Assembly: GCF_021155765.1 (NCBI RefSeq)
Contig: NC_060108.1
Coordinates: 23,275,025-23,339,024 of the forward strand
DNA length: 64,000 bases
Reading direction: 5' to 3'
Origin: Diprion similis
Lineage: Eukaryota; Arthropoda; Insecta; Hymenoptera; Diprionidae
The position numbers and the translations under genes are program-made. Positions within the stretch are counted from its first letter, which is position 1. The number at the start of each line of letters is the position of its first letter. Below, piece by piece: positions 1 to 12,545 of this stretch. The notes beneath the pieces were generated by a model. That model worked only from the letters and a program-made list of their open reading frames with translations. It did no database searches and was not told where the DNA came from.

Positions 1-1399
1 CATTTCTGTTCAGGCTTACTTAAAACTAACACGCTGGAAAAAGTTGACACGAATTGCAGACGGTCACACCGTTATTTTGACATGTGTGTATGTGTCGTCT
101 GTCGATAAAAATCGAAACGTTTTACTTTGAGATCCTCTGACGGACATTTCCATAACCAAAGCGTGAATTCTTATTTTGCATGTAGCGCTTATTCATGAAG
201 AACGGTAAAAGTTGACTTTTCCGAGAGCGCGAGACTCTGGTTTTTGAAACAAGTATTATGTATGTGATTAAACATCCATAAAGTTCCACGTTTGTGAAAC
301 CATGAATTGCGAGATTCTCGCTGCTTAAAATCTGAAATCATATCAGTATTTTTCAAATAAAATATTTCATCGCATTCGCGTTATAAGGCTGTACAAGACT
401 CACAGATTCCATTGCAAGTTTGATTGTTTGTGACTCAGACTGTAGAATCAGTTTCACATCCACGCAACAGTGGGAGTGAATAATGGATTGCTCCTATTCT
501 TCGAGTGGTTTTACTTTACTCTAGTTGTTATCACTAAGGTTAGGTTGCGGATCACAAACTGTTAAATTGGTTCAACGATATTATAAAATTTTATGAACAG
601 TGTGAATAAAATTTGTACGTTAAAAATCAAACAACTCGAAGAGATGTAAAGATGATTTGGGCTGTGTAAAGTAACATAAGTAAACATACATATAATACTC
701 GCTCTAAAAATCGACGGACTTTCTCAATTTGGTTTGTGAAGTGTTTGATGTTCCACTGACAGCCACATCATCTGGCCTTGATGATAAAAATGTGTAATCA
801 GTTGTGAGGTGTATTGAGTTTATTGCTTATCGTGCTTCTGCACCATCTGGCAAGATACAGACTGGTAAATTTATACCTAAATATCTCAGAAATTCGTCAC
901 AAGAATTATATTATATTCAACGTTATTTCGAAACCTTATGCTGTTCCGTTATACCATTGTCATTGTTTTCCGAAAAATTATTAGTTGCCTCACGAAGGGA
1001 AAAAATTCTCGTAGAAACAAGCACTAGTAAAGCACTACCGCCCAAAAACAATAATAGATATCAGTGTGATAAGTAAAAATTGAAATACAATAATAATCGA
1101 ACTAACAATAATAAGAATTGGTTAAACCATCAAATTAGGTGAATACTTACTGTACATAATAATAATGGTAATCATAATAATAAGATCAACAGGCTTGAGA
1201 AGACGTTAAAGAGTTACACACTAAGAAATTGAAATTTGCATTTGAAGTTAAAAATCTTCAACGTAGACAGTAACATATATCGAATAATTACAGTTTCAAC
1301 TTGAATACGTTTGGATCCAAATCATCGCAAAACTATGCCCTATCATTTTCTGAAAGTGTTGATATCTTGACAACAGAAAATAGAAAGTGATCAACTAAA
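1..1399 (+). promoter_or_regulatory. Upstream and presumed 5' UTR region of EDEM3-like gene
   Basis: This stretch lies directly before the EDEM3-like start codon and contains no reading frame resembling a known protein. It is AT-rich, with many stop codons and short ATG-initiated frames. It presumably contains the promoter and 5' UTR of the gene that follows, but I see no convincing TATA box or initiator that fixes the transcription start. A 90-codon open frame at 804-1076 has no recognisable features and is treated as chance. Confidence 0.35.
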
Positions 1400-4300
1400 A
1401 TGGCTCATGCTGCATTGATACGTGGAATCCTACTCTTTGGATGCGCTTTCATATCAATAGTAAAAGCTTCTGAGGATGACCCCATTGAGTACATGAGCAA
1501 GGAGGAACGAGAAGCGCTAAAGTGAGTATTTATATTTGGCATGAGTTATTACTCCTCTCATTATCCGAACAGATTTACATAATATTTTGTCTATGGGCTT
1601 TTTAACGGAAAATTTCTATCACCGTTACTCAGAAGAAGGTAAATATCGTAGAGGAGTAATGAAATATTCATAGCAGTTATTTATTCACGTTAAACACTGT
1701 ATTTGAAGTTTTTCTTGAACCATTAAGAAAATTTATACTCAAAACTTTAGGCAGCAGTGAAGTATTTCCTATTTGTTAACTTGGCCTTTTAAATTTCTGG
1801 ACAGACAAAAATCAACGAATTTTTCTGTATTTGGCAACTAGATGATACGATAATTCAAAACGGGGGACTTTTCAAGGTTTATTCCAGCATTACTATCACT
1901 TTTCTGATGGTCGATTTTTTATTGATGTAAAGGTCAAGCAACTTTCTTAACTGTAAACAGTCAATACTTATTATCCTCACGGTTCGCAAATACTTATATC
2001 TGTATCTTGCAAGATTTTGCAACGATATATGGAATAAAGTTGTTTATGTACGGTCAAAAGTTTTATTTAAAACGTAGATATGTTGGTAAAAACTGATGAT
2101 CTATTTTTAGGGAGGAAGCGCGGGATATGTTTTATCATGGATACAATGCTTATATGGTAAGTATTTGAAATTCTAAGGTTCTTAGATTTCTGGAGTGCTG
2201 AACAAGCATCTTTTAAATTGCAATTTTTCAAAGGACAACGCATATCCAGCCGATGAGCTGATGCCACTGAGCTGTAAAGGAAGATACAGAGGATCAGAGC
2301 CAGACAGAGGTGACATTGATACTACACTTGGAAAGTAAGCAATATTTAGAGATATTTATCACAAGAGATGATTCGAAAGTTTAAATCATTCTTTAGCTGT
2401 TTAAAATTCTAAAAATCGATATAATTTACAGTGATTGTTTATTGAATTTTAGCTTCTCATTAACACTAGTGGATGCAATGGACACGCTTGTGGTGAGTGG
2501 TTGAATAATATTTGAAACTGAAAATTGAAGTTGATTTTCATTGGAAATTGTAATTCTTCAATTACAACATCCTGACAATCCTACATGCCATGAAATTTGA
2601 ATCAAATTGCAGTTAAAGACATATCATTATTCGTCAAATGCAGTTAAATCTCACAATTCAACGTGAATATTGAGATATTTTTAGTATTTATTTGTTATAA
2701 AATTCTTCTTACATTTTAAACATTTGACCTAGTTATTGCACGCACAAATGTTTCGCTTAGCTTATGATTGCAATCACATCAAGCAATCTGATTTGAATAA
2801 ACCATGTCTTGTAATATTTTTTATTTATTTTCTTATCATTATATGTCTGTAAACCTGAATATTTATTTTGTAGCCTTGGCACATTTTCAAATCAATTCTA
2901 TTACGTAATATTTAAAAAATTTTAGCTATTGGGTGACTTGGAAGAATTTCAAAATGCCGTCAAGCTGGTAATCAGAGACGTATCTTTTGAGACAGACGTG
3001 ATTGTATCCCTCTTTGAAACCAACATAAGAGTACTTGGGTAAATAGAATCAATAAACCTCCAAATATACTGTGCTGGTGGTAACAATGTGCTTAACTTAT
3101 ATTTTTATATTTTTGATAACAGAGGACTACTGAGCAGTCATATACTAGCTGAATATATGCAGCAACGAGCGGACATCATGCCTTGGTACAGAGGCGAGCT
3201 TTTGGACCTTGCTAAGGATTTGGGATATAGATTTCTGCCTGCATTCAACACTACAACTGGTATTCCATATGGCAGGGTAAATAAAGTTATGAACTAATTC
3301 TGTTGAAGTATCTAGATCTCATTGTTTTGGATACATCTTATCTATTTTAAACTTGATATATTTTTTCTCATTCAATCTTTATTGTTGATAGATAAATCTG
3401 AAGAATGGGATGAAGGGTATACCTCTTGAAGCGACCAGAGAAACCTGTACTGCTTGTGCTGGAAGCATGATTTTAGAGATGGCTGCATTATCCAGATTAA
3501 CCGGAGAGCCAATTTTCGAGGTATGTTTCTCTCAATCGGCTATAACATCTGAGTTTTGTTAGGTATCAAATTTGAAACTTCATGCTGACTTGATTCATAC
3601 AGGAAAAAGCACAGCGGGCAATGGACAGTCTTTGGAAAATGCGCCATCGAGGTACAGACTTGATGGGTTCTGTATTGAACGTTAACTCCGGAGATTGGGT
3701 ACGTCGAGACTCTGGTGTTGGTGCCGGGATAGACTCATACTACGAATATTGTCTCAAAGCATATATTCTACTAGGCAAGTATTACTCTCTGAATAATATT
3801 CTACAAAATCTTAATTCACCTATTATTTACGCTCACAATTAGTCAACTGTTAATAAATGTCTAGTGTGCATGCTTCTAAGTATGCAATTACTAACAATTA
3901 ATTTTCACTTTTTCCTTAGGTGATGAAAAGTACTTAGGAAGATTCAACAAGCATTACCAAGCTGTGATGAAATATATAAGTCAAGGGCCAATGTTGTTGG
4001 ATGTCCACATGCATAGGCCTAATACAAACTCGAAAAATTTTATGGACGCACTGTTAGCTTTCTGGCCAGGTTTACAGGTGCGCAAATCAGCTACCGATTA
4101 CTTACGACAATCCTTGAATATTATTCTCTGAACACGAAGCTTCAGAGTTATGGATAAGGACGTATCATTGTGATCGGATAATATCACGTTTATCATCAAA
4201 TCATTTTCTGTAATCTAGCGATGAGTATATCCGTTTCTCATTACAGGTATTGAAAGGAGACATAAAACCAGCTGTTGAAACTCACGAAATGCTGTATCAA

Positions 4301-7300
4301 GTTATGCAGAGGCACAATTTCATTCCAGAAGCATTTACAACAGATTTTCAAGTAAAAAATAAATTTATTTCCGTTTCTGTGTCGAAAACAGTTCTATGAA
4401 TCAAAGATTTAAAAACCCTAGATTCCACAAATCAAATATAATGGACAATCTTGTTCTGTTGGATATATTTCTTCAAATTTCTAGAAAAAAACCGGATGTT
4501 ATTCAGTCCAGAAACATAAATACGAATGAAGTATAATTAAGACTTCAGTCATTTTCATAGAGCTCACATTGACTAATGATGATGGCCAAACTACAAGGCT
4601 CGTTCACATTATATGGAATCAGTTACAAACGTTTGTGGAATCGTAAATAATCTTAATGATTTGCTGTGTTCATTTAAACTTTACTTTCTTTTACATCCTT
4701 CACATATTTGGACACCTTTTTTTATTTGAGAATTTGGTGTCAAAATTAATTACATGACTGTTATTGCATGGAAATTCACTTTACAGGTACACTGGGGTCA
4801 TCACCCACTGAGACCAGAGTTTTTAGAGTCTACGTATTTTTTGTACCGAGCAACTGGTGATCACTACTACTTGGGCGTAGGTCGTAAAGTGCTCAAAAGC
4901 CTGCAAACCTATGCTAGGGTTCCTTGCGGTTACGCTGCCGTTTCTGACGTCCGTACCAATAAAAATGACGATACAATGGATAGCTTTGTACTATCTGAAA
5001 CATTCAAATATCTGTTCTTACTCTTTGCTGAGCCTAGCGAATTACTGATTGATCCAGACGAATTTGTATTCACTACAGAAGGTCACTTGTTACCATTGAC
5101 TTTAGCTTCCATTGGTTCAAATACGTCTTCGGTGAGTTATTCACTGTCGTGATGTTTCTCTTCCTGTTAAAATCATGACCATGCTCTACTTTTTATGATA
5201 TTATTTATTATAAAATTTTCTTTCTCACTCACATTACTTTGCATGCAACACAGGGTTTTGAAAAGGATATAATAGATGTAGATGAGTTTGACAGGACGTG
5301 TCCAAACAGTCTACATTTGTTCCCAGCCTCCGTTCGCCAACCGTTACGAAATATGGTGGAAGATGTATGTCCAAGGCGAACATTAAAGCGGAAAATAAGT
5401 GCTTCGCAATTTCAAGTAAGCGATTTTCATAGTTACAATAATAACCAAACCTTCGATTTTGTGCTAAAGGTTTAATACTACCAAGTTGACTTATAATTAC
5501 TTAACATTTTCTGTTCAGGCAAACAATTTGGAACATTTATCGCTACTTAGTGACATGGGTATCACTATTATAACGCGGGCTGATGGGCGTGTTCAGCTTT
5601 TACACACATTTTCCAACGTGCGTAAGATATGATCAGCTAACTCTATACTAGCAATCCAATGTTTGAACAATACTGCACAGCACATAGATGTATAGAAAAA
5701 TGTATAATATTGGTGTTTTGAATGGTGGGGTCTTTTAAAGAAATCACGAAAAAATGTGCATCAAATACAGATTCCCCAGGTTTTTTACCAGTAGAAAGAT
5801 AAGATAATAAAGGGAATCACACTCAGTGTTCACTTTTTCTGTAAATCGAATTCACCTTAAGAATGGATGTACGATTTTAATCTTTTGAGGCGGACATGCT
5901 CTCACAGCCAATTCTCCAATATATTAAGTACAGTTAACTAATATATTTCAGGCAAATACTGCGCAAGATGCAGAGGAAGGGCTTCTATTTATGCAAGAAA
6001 TGGTTGAGCTAAGTAAGATGCAGACCCAGCAGGCCGAAACAAAACCTCAAGCCGTTACGTTCACACTCCCAACACATCCTAAACAAGAAACGACATTATT
6101 GGCTGGTCCTGCTCACTTTGGGCGCAAACTGCGAGGCCCAAACAGTAAAGTTACTGGCAAAGTTATATACGCGGAGCCACCGACAGCTTGTACAGAACTT
6201 CAAAATGTAGATAAGCTAGTTGGAAAAATTGTTATAGTGGATCGCGGTGACTGCATGTTTGTGGAAAAGGTAATGTAATTCTGAATCGTGACGGCGTTTT
6301 GTAATTTCTGTTGAAAATAAGTGTCTCATATATAGCAGCCTTCGAAGAGATCAGTAACTATTATCAAATGTACTCTAAGATAATGTAAATTTTTTTCATG
6401 AAATGTATCTAAAATATGTGTATGTCTGCGCTCTTGTTACAGGCCCGTCGAATCCAGAAAGCAGGTGCACTGGCTGGTGTAGTTTTGGACAACGTCGTTG
6501 GTTCGAGTGCAGCAACATTTCCAATGTTTGCTATGTCTGGCGATGGAAATGAGGCTGATTATGTGGTTATACCTATTGTCTTCCTTTTCAATGCAGAAGC
6601 TACACGATTGTTAGAGGCTATAGTTGCTAGTCGTGGGCAACTTGTGGTCACTATTGGTAATTGAAAAATTTCCAACTGTACCTTACACGTTCAAGTATTT
6701 CATTTCATTCGTATTGTTCGATAATGAAATACATGGTGAACATAAAAATATGAGATAATAAATATTACTCTTTATTACTACAGGAGAATATATAATCAAA
6801 GATGAAGTCCAGCTCAAAGCTCCCAACGATTTGTCTATGTTTGAACGACTTAAAGGCTCTTTCAAAGAATTTATTGTCCGACAAATGGCTCCACAGGTTT
6901 GTATTCCTGGGTTTTTAGCCTTTATATTTGTCGAATATTTTGCGCCATGGCTCCACAGGTTTGTATTCCTGGGTTTTTAGCCTTTATATTTGTCGAATAT
7001 TTTGCAATTTGGCTCATAGCTCTGTACAAGTAGCACTATACATCCGTCTTTGTGACTTAGATTACATTCTTCCCTGGGACCCAGTATTTCTATGGAGTCA
7101 AAGTCAGACTAGATTCTCTCAATATTAACGAAAATTGACTTTGGCTCTTTCAAAGTAAGCCACAAAAATACAGGGTGTTTCAACCAGTTTTTGTCTGCGA
7201 AAATTGAGGGTGGCTGAGAATGTTGAAGGATGCAATTGCTGAACTGTGTTATTATACAATGTTATTCGCAAGTTGTTCCTGTTTCTTATGATACCTACAT

Positions 7301-10119
7301 TCTTCCACCAGCAAAAGTTACCAGATATCAATGCAGGCAACAATTTCATGGGATACCCTGTACACTGTTGGTATATTACGTACTTCCATACTAGGTATAT
7401 AGGCTAAATCATTCTGGATTTCCTGCGAATGGAACAGGACAATAAGTTTTAGCTTTGCCTTTAATTTCGACCATTTATGTTCTGCATTAAAACCCGGTAA
7501 TCTGGAAAATTTTGAAACTGCAGGTTGTGTCGTTTCTAGGGTATATTTCAGTTTATCATCGCAACTTGGACGGGTTGAGATTTCTATGAGAATTTGTGTT
7601 GCAAAAAATTATATGCTAACAGTTTTCTATCTTTTTTTTCAGTTTTTTTTTCAATTAATTTATTTTATTATTTTATTTTATTTTTTCAATACTTGTATAC
7701 CTATTTATTTTTCTGATTGTGTGTTTCAACTTGCGCAATTAAATTCTAGTCACGTAACGTTTTGAGTCGTTGCGGGTTTTCAGAAAAGATTGAAATTGTA
7801 GGCAAATTCAAATCTTTGTCCTGTAGAAGTTCCTAAATATCCATGGATTTGCCAATACGTAAGGCTTTTATAGAGATTAGGCGAATCATTGGAATACAGA
7901 TATGTTTTATATATTTTTGTAAATCACGTACGTACACATACCTAGGACATACAAGTTATGTCCCACACGATTATTCCATCATACTGATATTATATCGATG
8001 AGTAAAGTGTGGCAAAGGAAAAAATTGTGTTGCAGTTTAAGCTCAAAGTTACGATAAATAAATAGAGTAAAAGTGATAATTAGCTACATTCTGTCATTAT
8101 TGTAGCCACACCACATGTTATCGGTACCTAATATTTTTTTTAAATATTTTTATGCAGTTTATGCATAACATCGCTCATTTCTTTAAGCTGAGCACGAGAT
8201 GATAATAATTTGTAGGGTATCGTGTCTTTATTTTAATTCTTTACCGTATACCGTATACATGTTTTACTTCTGCAAAAAATGGATACGAATTTGAATTTGA
8301 CAATGACAAAGATATTCTGCTAAAAAGTTATAGAAAATACACTTCAAGTACATGCAAAGGATATGGAACACAGCGATTATTCAAAACATTTAGTTGATAT
8401 GCATCGTGATATTCGAGATCTTAGTTATAATTATTAACAGCAGATAATAGGTTTTTAAGTAAATTTTGAACGACTCTTCTTTGTACTAATATTCAGGAGT
8501 CTTTATTGCTTTTGAACTCTGGAATGAATTTATTCAAATTTGTCATATGATAATGGCAGGAATCGGGACAGTTTTTGTTGAAACAAAATTCTGCAACGGG
8601 CAACACTGCTACTTCGATAGTGAAACACACTGAGATCATACGAGAGGAGGACCAGAAGATAATCGTAGAGTTTCAGCATTTAAAAGCAGAGATAACTCAC
8701 ACGTTAACTGAAGAAGAAATAAGAATAACAGTGAATCTTGATAAAACATTGTCAGCACCTCAGGAACATGGCGATTCCTCAGATTTTGAAAAGAAATGGA
8801 GATTCCTGCGTAAAATGTTTGTCAATCAAATATTCGCAAACACTAAAAAAGGTTCCAGTTTATATATTAAAGGCTCTGTCATGAAGGGTTACTACAAGTG
8901 GGTTCAGACCGAACGTGGGCTCTCCAATGATGTCATAAACAGTATAAACTTGTCACGCAAAGTCCTTTGGTTTCTGAAAGAGCTCGGTGAATTGGGGCTC
9001 GATTTATCAGTTGCAGATAAAACGAATGAAGTAACTAACATAAATAAACGACGAGTAGAGTTACTGAAGCAGTATTTATCATTAAAAATGGATGATATGG
9101 CATTCCGGAAAAATGCTGTAGTGAAGCTGAAGAATCTAAAATCAGCAAACCCAGAAATGGAACAGTTGTTCGAGCAGTTGGAATCCGGAAAAGTTAAAGT
9201 AGAAAATTATGCTCTTTTTAGTAAATTACTCAAAGACATATTCGAAGGAGAAGACGAGCTCATAGGTCGACACATAATGATTCTGGATCATCTTAACAAA
9301 GCTATACAAACCAACAATCCGTCCGAGATGTTGATCGATCAACTAAGAAAGGAACTTGGTGATTCGTTAGAACTGACTGACTTTTCAGAATCAGAAGGTG
9401 ATATTCTCGTTGGTGAGTCTAGAACAGATGATACTGAAAGTTCAAAATCCGAGAAAACTAAAAGCCCTCAGGAATATAGCGAGATTCACGTGATAGACTC
9501 ACAGAATCCAGATGATTTTGAGGATTTTATTTTAATCGAGATTGAAAAAGCAGCACAGAATCCAACTGAATCTAGTTCTTCATCGCTAAAAAATGTGGAC
9601 TTTGATAAGTCTGAAGTAAAATCTGACACAATCGCTTTCGATAAAAAGGAAGGAGCATATGAGGAGAGAAAGAAGCTTTTACAAGAGATCCGAAGAGAAA
9701 TCAGTGATTCCCAAAATAGTAATAATGATGATAATAGTAATAAAGATAATAGTAATATGCGTAGTCTCAATAATAATGAAATTGAATTAAATACAGAAAT
9801 AAATTTAGAACCCAAGCAAATACCCGACGAGCAACTTCGCTCCAATGACCCTTTAGAAGATTTCAAAAAACCTGTGTGGGCATCTGACGAAAGTAAAATA
9901 TTGAAAGGATTTTCTGACTTTCAACAAAAAAAGGAAATACGATCGACAGGATATGATAGCCAAGAAAAAAATAATTATGAGTATCGAAGCAAAGAAGAAG
10001 AAGGAAGAAATCAAGAAAGAGAAAACGGCAAAGTCGTAACGGAAGAACATACTGGCTCTCGAATAAAAACTAATGCCAATACCAGAGACGGTAAAAAACA
10101 TATCGACGATGAATTATAA
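1400..10119 (+). CDS. EDEM3: ER degradation-enhancing alpha-mannosidase-like protein 3 (EDEM3-like), 17 coding exons
   Basis: This encodes a GH47-family ER-lumenal mannosidase that trims N-glycans of misfolded glycoproteins and sends them to ERAD. Exons: 1400-1521, 2111-2156, 2234-2334, 2453-2492, 2926-3038, 3123-3276, 3392-3520, 3603-3774, 3920-4077, 4247-4351, 4787-5131, 5254-5415, 5519-5617, 5952-6269, 6443-6656, 6784-6896, 8560-10119. All phases agree and give 1316 residues. Residues 1-24 form a signal peptide. The GH47 domain covers about 35-500 and holds the family acidic and calcium motifs: VSLFETNIR (E134), AGIDSYYEY (D279), LRPEFLES (E391) and FTTEGHLLP (T477). A PA domain follows at about 634-775 ([21 protein letters not shown]). 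The final exon alone encodes 519 residues: a part with helical character, then an acidic Asn/Ser/Glu-rich tail ending in DDEL, a KDEL-type ER-retrieval signal. The start is supported by the signal peptide and by the AAAATGG context. The protein is clearly longer than vertebrate EDEM3 (about 930 residues) because of this tail. Intron 8 is GC-AG. Confidence 0.95.
3775..3919 (+). other. GC-AG intron in EDEM3-like gene
   Basis: The exon ending at 3774 is followed by GCAAGT rather than GT. Only this junction keeps the conserved frame from the AGIDSYYEY block through a split Gly codon (G+GT) into the next exon, DEKYLGRF. Using the nearby GT at 3779 would place a TGA stop after a Lys codon. AG|GCAAGT is the strong consensus expected of GC-AG introns. 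Confidence 0.85.
6885..7008 (+). repeat. 62-bp tandem duplication spanning a splice donor
   Basis: A 59-base stretch at 6885-6943 is repeated exactly at 6947-7005, giving a period of 62. The unit begins in exon 16 (Met-Ala-Pro-Gln codons) and contains the CAG|GTTTGT donor, so an identical second donor lies 62 bp inside intron 16. Because 62 is not a multiple of three, use of the second donor would shift the frame. The perfect identity suggests a recent event or an assembly slip. Confidence 0.9.
7169..7362. mobile_element. Small MITE-like element in the last EDEM3 intron
   Basis: The ends read TACAGGGTGTTTC on the left and, in reverse complement, TACAGGGTATCCC on the right, giving short terminal inverted repeats 194 bp apart. 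The outer TA at each end could be the target duplication, as in Tc1/mariner-type non-autonomous elements. There is no coding capacity. The family name cannot be fixed from sequence alone. Confidence 0.55.
7363..8559 (+). other. Rest of EDEM3-like intron 16, no feature seen
   Basis: This AT-rich intronic sequence runs up to the TAATGGCAG acceptor at 8551-8559. A T-rich patch lies near 7630-7690. No coding or RNA signal was found. Confidence 0.5.
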
Positions 10120-10146
10120 TGATCGTATTTTGACTATAGGTTTGAT

Positions 10147-10152
10147 AATAAA
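10147..10152 (+). terminator. Candidate proximal poly(A) signal, EDEM3-like gene
   Basis: An exact AATAAA lies shortly after the TAA stop at 10117-10119. Such hexamers are frequent in AT-rich DNA, so actual use is unproven. Confidence 0.4.
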
Positions 10153-12271
10153 TGTATTGAAGTAAAGAAAAGTCCAATGACACCAGTTGATACTTGGTGA
10201 CAAAATATAAACTGAGAAAAAATAATTAAAAAACTAAGATTAGCTCAAGACTCAAGTGAAGTGAGCTTCAACATTTTTGTACCTAAAATTTCTATGCGTA
10301 TAGAAATAAGAACTAAGTTGATCTAACAATGTATGTCATGAGATGGGAAATATGACAATGATTACTTCAAACTTGAAATTACTCATGAAACGTAGGGCGA
10401 AACTATTATCTTTTTTTTCAAATAATCAACTAATGGTGCTTTTTGGAAAATGGACTCTATGCTAAAAACTTGCAATAATAATGAAATAACGGATAAGCCG
10501 TGTATAATTTGAAGACAATGCATGAGGTTTTGTTAACTACATAATATATATCTATTTTCGATAGATCAAGACACATTGATGTGGTTGTGAATAAACTGTA
10601 CGTAGACTGTCGAAGGTATAAACATGCAGGAAATAGTCAAAGTAACTTATGGATATGCATATTTTGCTTTACTAAGTTCAGCAGTTGATAAAAATATGAA
10701 ACTTTCGTCAACAAGAAAAATCTAATGAATATTATTCGCTTATTACTATCTATAATCTGAAGCTTTTATTTTTATTTTAAATTTCCTATCACATTGGAAG
10801 GCGTTCATTATTCACAATTAGGATAGTATTTTCTAATTACGCTTTGTATCGTATAATTATTTAGCTTAAGAAAAACCGAAAAAAACGTACCATTAAAGGT
10901 GAAAGATGAGAAAAAAAATGGAATTTAATTTTTTATTTAAAAAAATCACATATCTATAATGCAACTTTAACGATGCCAATTATCAAAGAACTATAGTTTC
11001 TATTCAAATGTTTGGATTTTGTTTTTCATTTTTATCAAAGAAAATCACATTTCGTGTACAGAAAACTGAGATATAGTTTAAATAGATAATATACGATGGA
11101 TTATTGTACAGATATTGAAATATGTGCGTTAACAAGTTGTAAAGAAGTGAAGTATAATAATAGAATTGTGTAAAATATTTCTTAATTCGTGATATAGGCC
11201 ATGCAGGATGTATAATATTTGTTGTATGTATTTGTAAAGTTGTAAATTTTCTAATTACCAGAAGAACATTAACATGATGCTTTACGTTAGCTATTTTACA
11301 ATGATAATGTACAATATTTGAAATCGAGCGAGTAGATCTGTTAACTACTCTTTGATATTATATCATGGTATAAAAATATATTCCATCATTTCATCGAGCA
11401 ATGGTTTCTGAAATATAGTGAACATTGTAAACGTATGATGAACAATTAAAAATATTAAGTTGTAATTTTTAGTTGATATATATTTAGATGTTTACTGCTG
11501 CCAGAGAATGCATATAACTTATGGGTGTAAATAAGATCCTAAAATGTACATCAGCTTTTTACTTATAAAGATATTGTAATTCTGAATGACTCTTTCTTAA
11601 ATACTGTTGAGTGATGAGGAGATAATTATAATATCGTATAACTAGTAATTATCTGCCAAAAATAACATAATGATATTTAAGATTTTGAAAGAAGTAAAGT
11701 TATTACAAATTTTTATAGTATGATTAACTCTTTGTATATATTAGAATATCAAAATACAGAATATTGTATTATATTATAATATAAATCAATTAAAGATATT
11801 TACGGAATGAGGTTTTTGGTATTGGGGGTGATGCATGACTATTACTGACTATCAGAAATAAAATTTTCGCCATAAACCGTGCTTTTTCGCGCACGTGCGT
11901 CGAGATATACTTTTGAAAAAAATTCATCACTTCGAAAAATACTCTACTATGAATTCATTTAGTCATGGTTTTTGGGTATTCCTGTCAGTTAAAATACAAG
12001 AAACATGAGGATTTTAGCAATATATCTTTTTATTCATTTTCTGTAACAATAAGAGAAAATATAATCCTTTCTACATTTTTCGGCCAAAAGAACAGTTTTA
12101 CGAGAGTAGAATTCTCTTCCGGAAGCATTCATTGAAAGTTTTCAGATTAGACTGTAACTCTCGAATGAAAAAATTTATATTGTCAAAGAAGAGAAGAAAT
12201 TTCGAATGTATTTTACAAGTAACGTTAAAATTATATTATATAACTAAATCTAAAATCATAAAAGAAGTCCA

Positions 12272-12277
12272 TTTATT
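12272..12277 (-). terminator. Candidate poly(A) signal, TAF11 gene
   Basis: TTTATT on the plus strand reads AATAAA on the minus strand, about 270 bases downstream of the TAF11 stop. Its use is unproven. Confidence 0.4.
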
Positions 12278-12545
12278 GCGTCCATTATGATCTAATAAAT
12301 TAACACTAACGACCTTTTACAGGTTTAGAGGTAAACGCTAATTCATAAACATAGTATTATTACAATAAGATATTGATTGGCATTTCGCATTTTCTAACAT
12401 TGGCTGAAGCTTTTGGAAGTCTTCTGGACGAAGTGTAGTTTTTCCAGCTATTAGCCTTTTTTGTTATAACACAAAAGCGTTTTTACTACATGCTGCGCTT
12501 CAACATCATTTTTATTGGCCATTTGCAAATGAGCCCATGCTTTAC

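Larger units (their letters stand above)
10120..12545. other. Tail-to-tail 3' UTR/intergenic region between EDEM3-like and TAF11
   Basis: The sequence is very AT-rich with no reading frame of note. An AATAAA for the plus-strand gene lies 28 bases after its stop (10147-10152). Another at 11857-11862 would give a longer 3' UTR of about 1.8 kb. On the minus strand an AATAAA (TTTATT on the plus strand, 12272-12277) lies about 270 bases after the TAF11 stop. The transcripts probably end in this interval, and their 3' UTRs could overlap if the distal sites are used. Confidence 0.5.

Noticed and set aside
536..550. GGTTAGGTT words suggesting telomeric TTAGG repeats (also near 22264, 31516 and 49980)
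   Set aside because: They are isolated single occurrences, not tandem arrays.
804..1076. 90-codon open frame upstream of EDEM3
   Set aside because: It begins with a non-ATG codon, has no recognisable motif or splice context, and is of a length expected by chance in the 5' region.
9486..10101. Antisense open frames of 82 and 126 codons
   Set aside because: They are mirror frames of the Ser/Asp/Lys-rich EDEM3 tail and give Leu/Ser/Phe-rich products typical of shadows.
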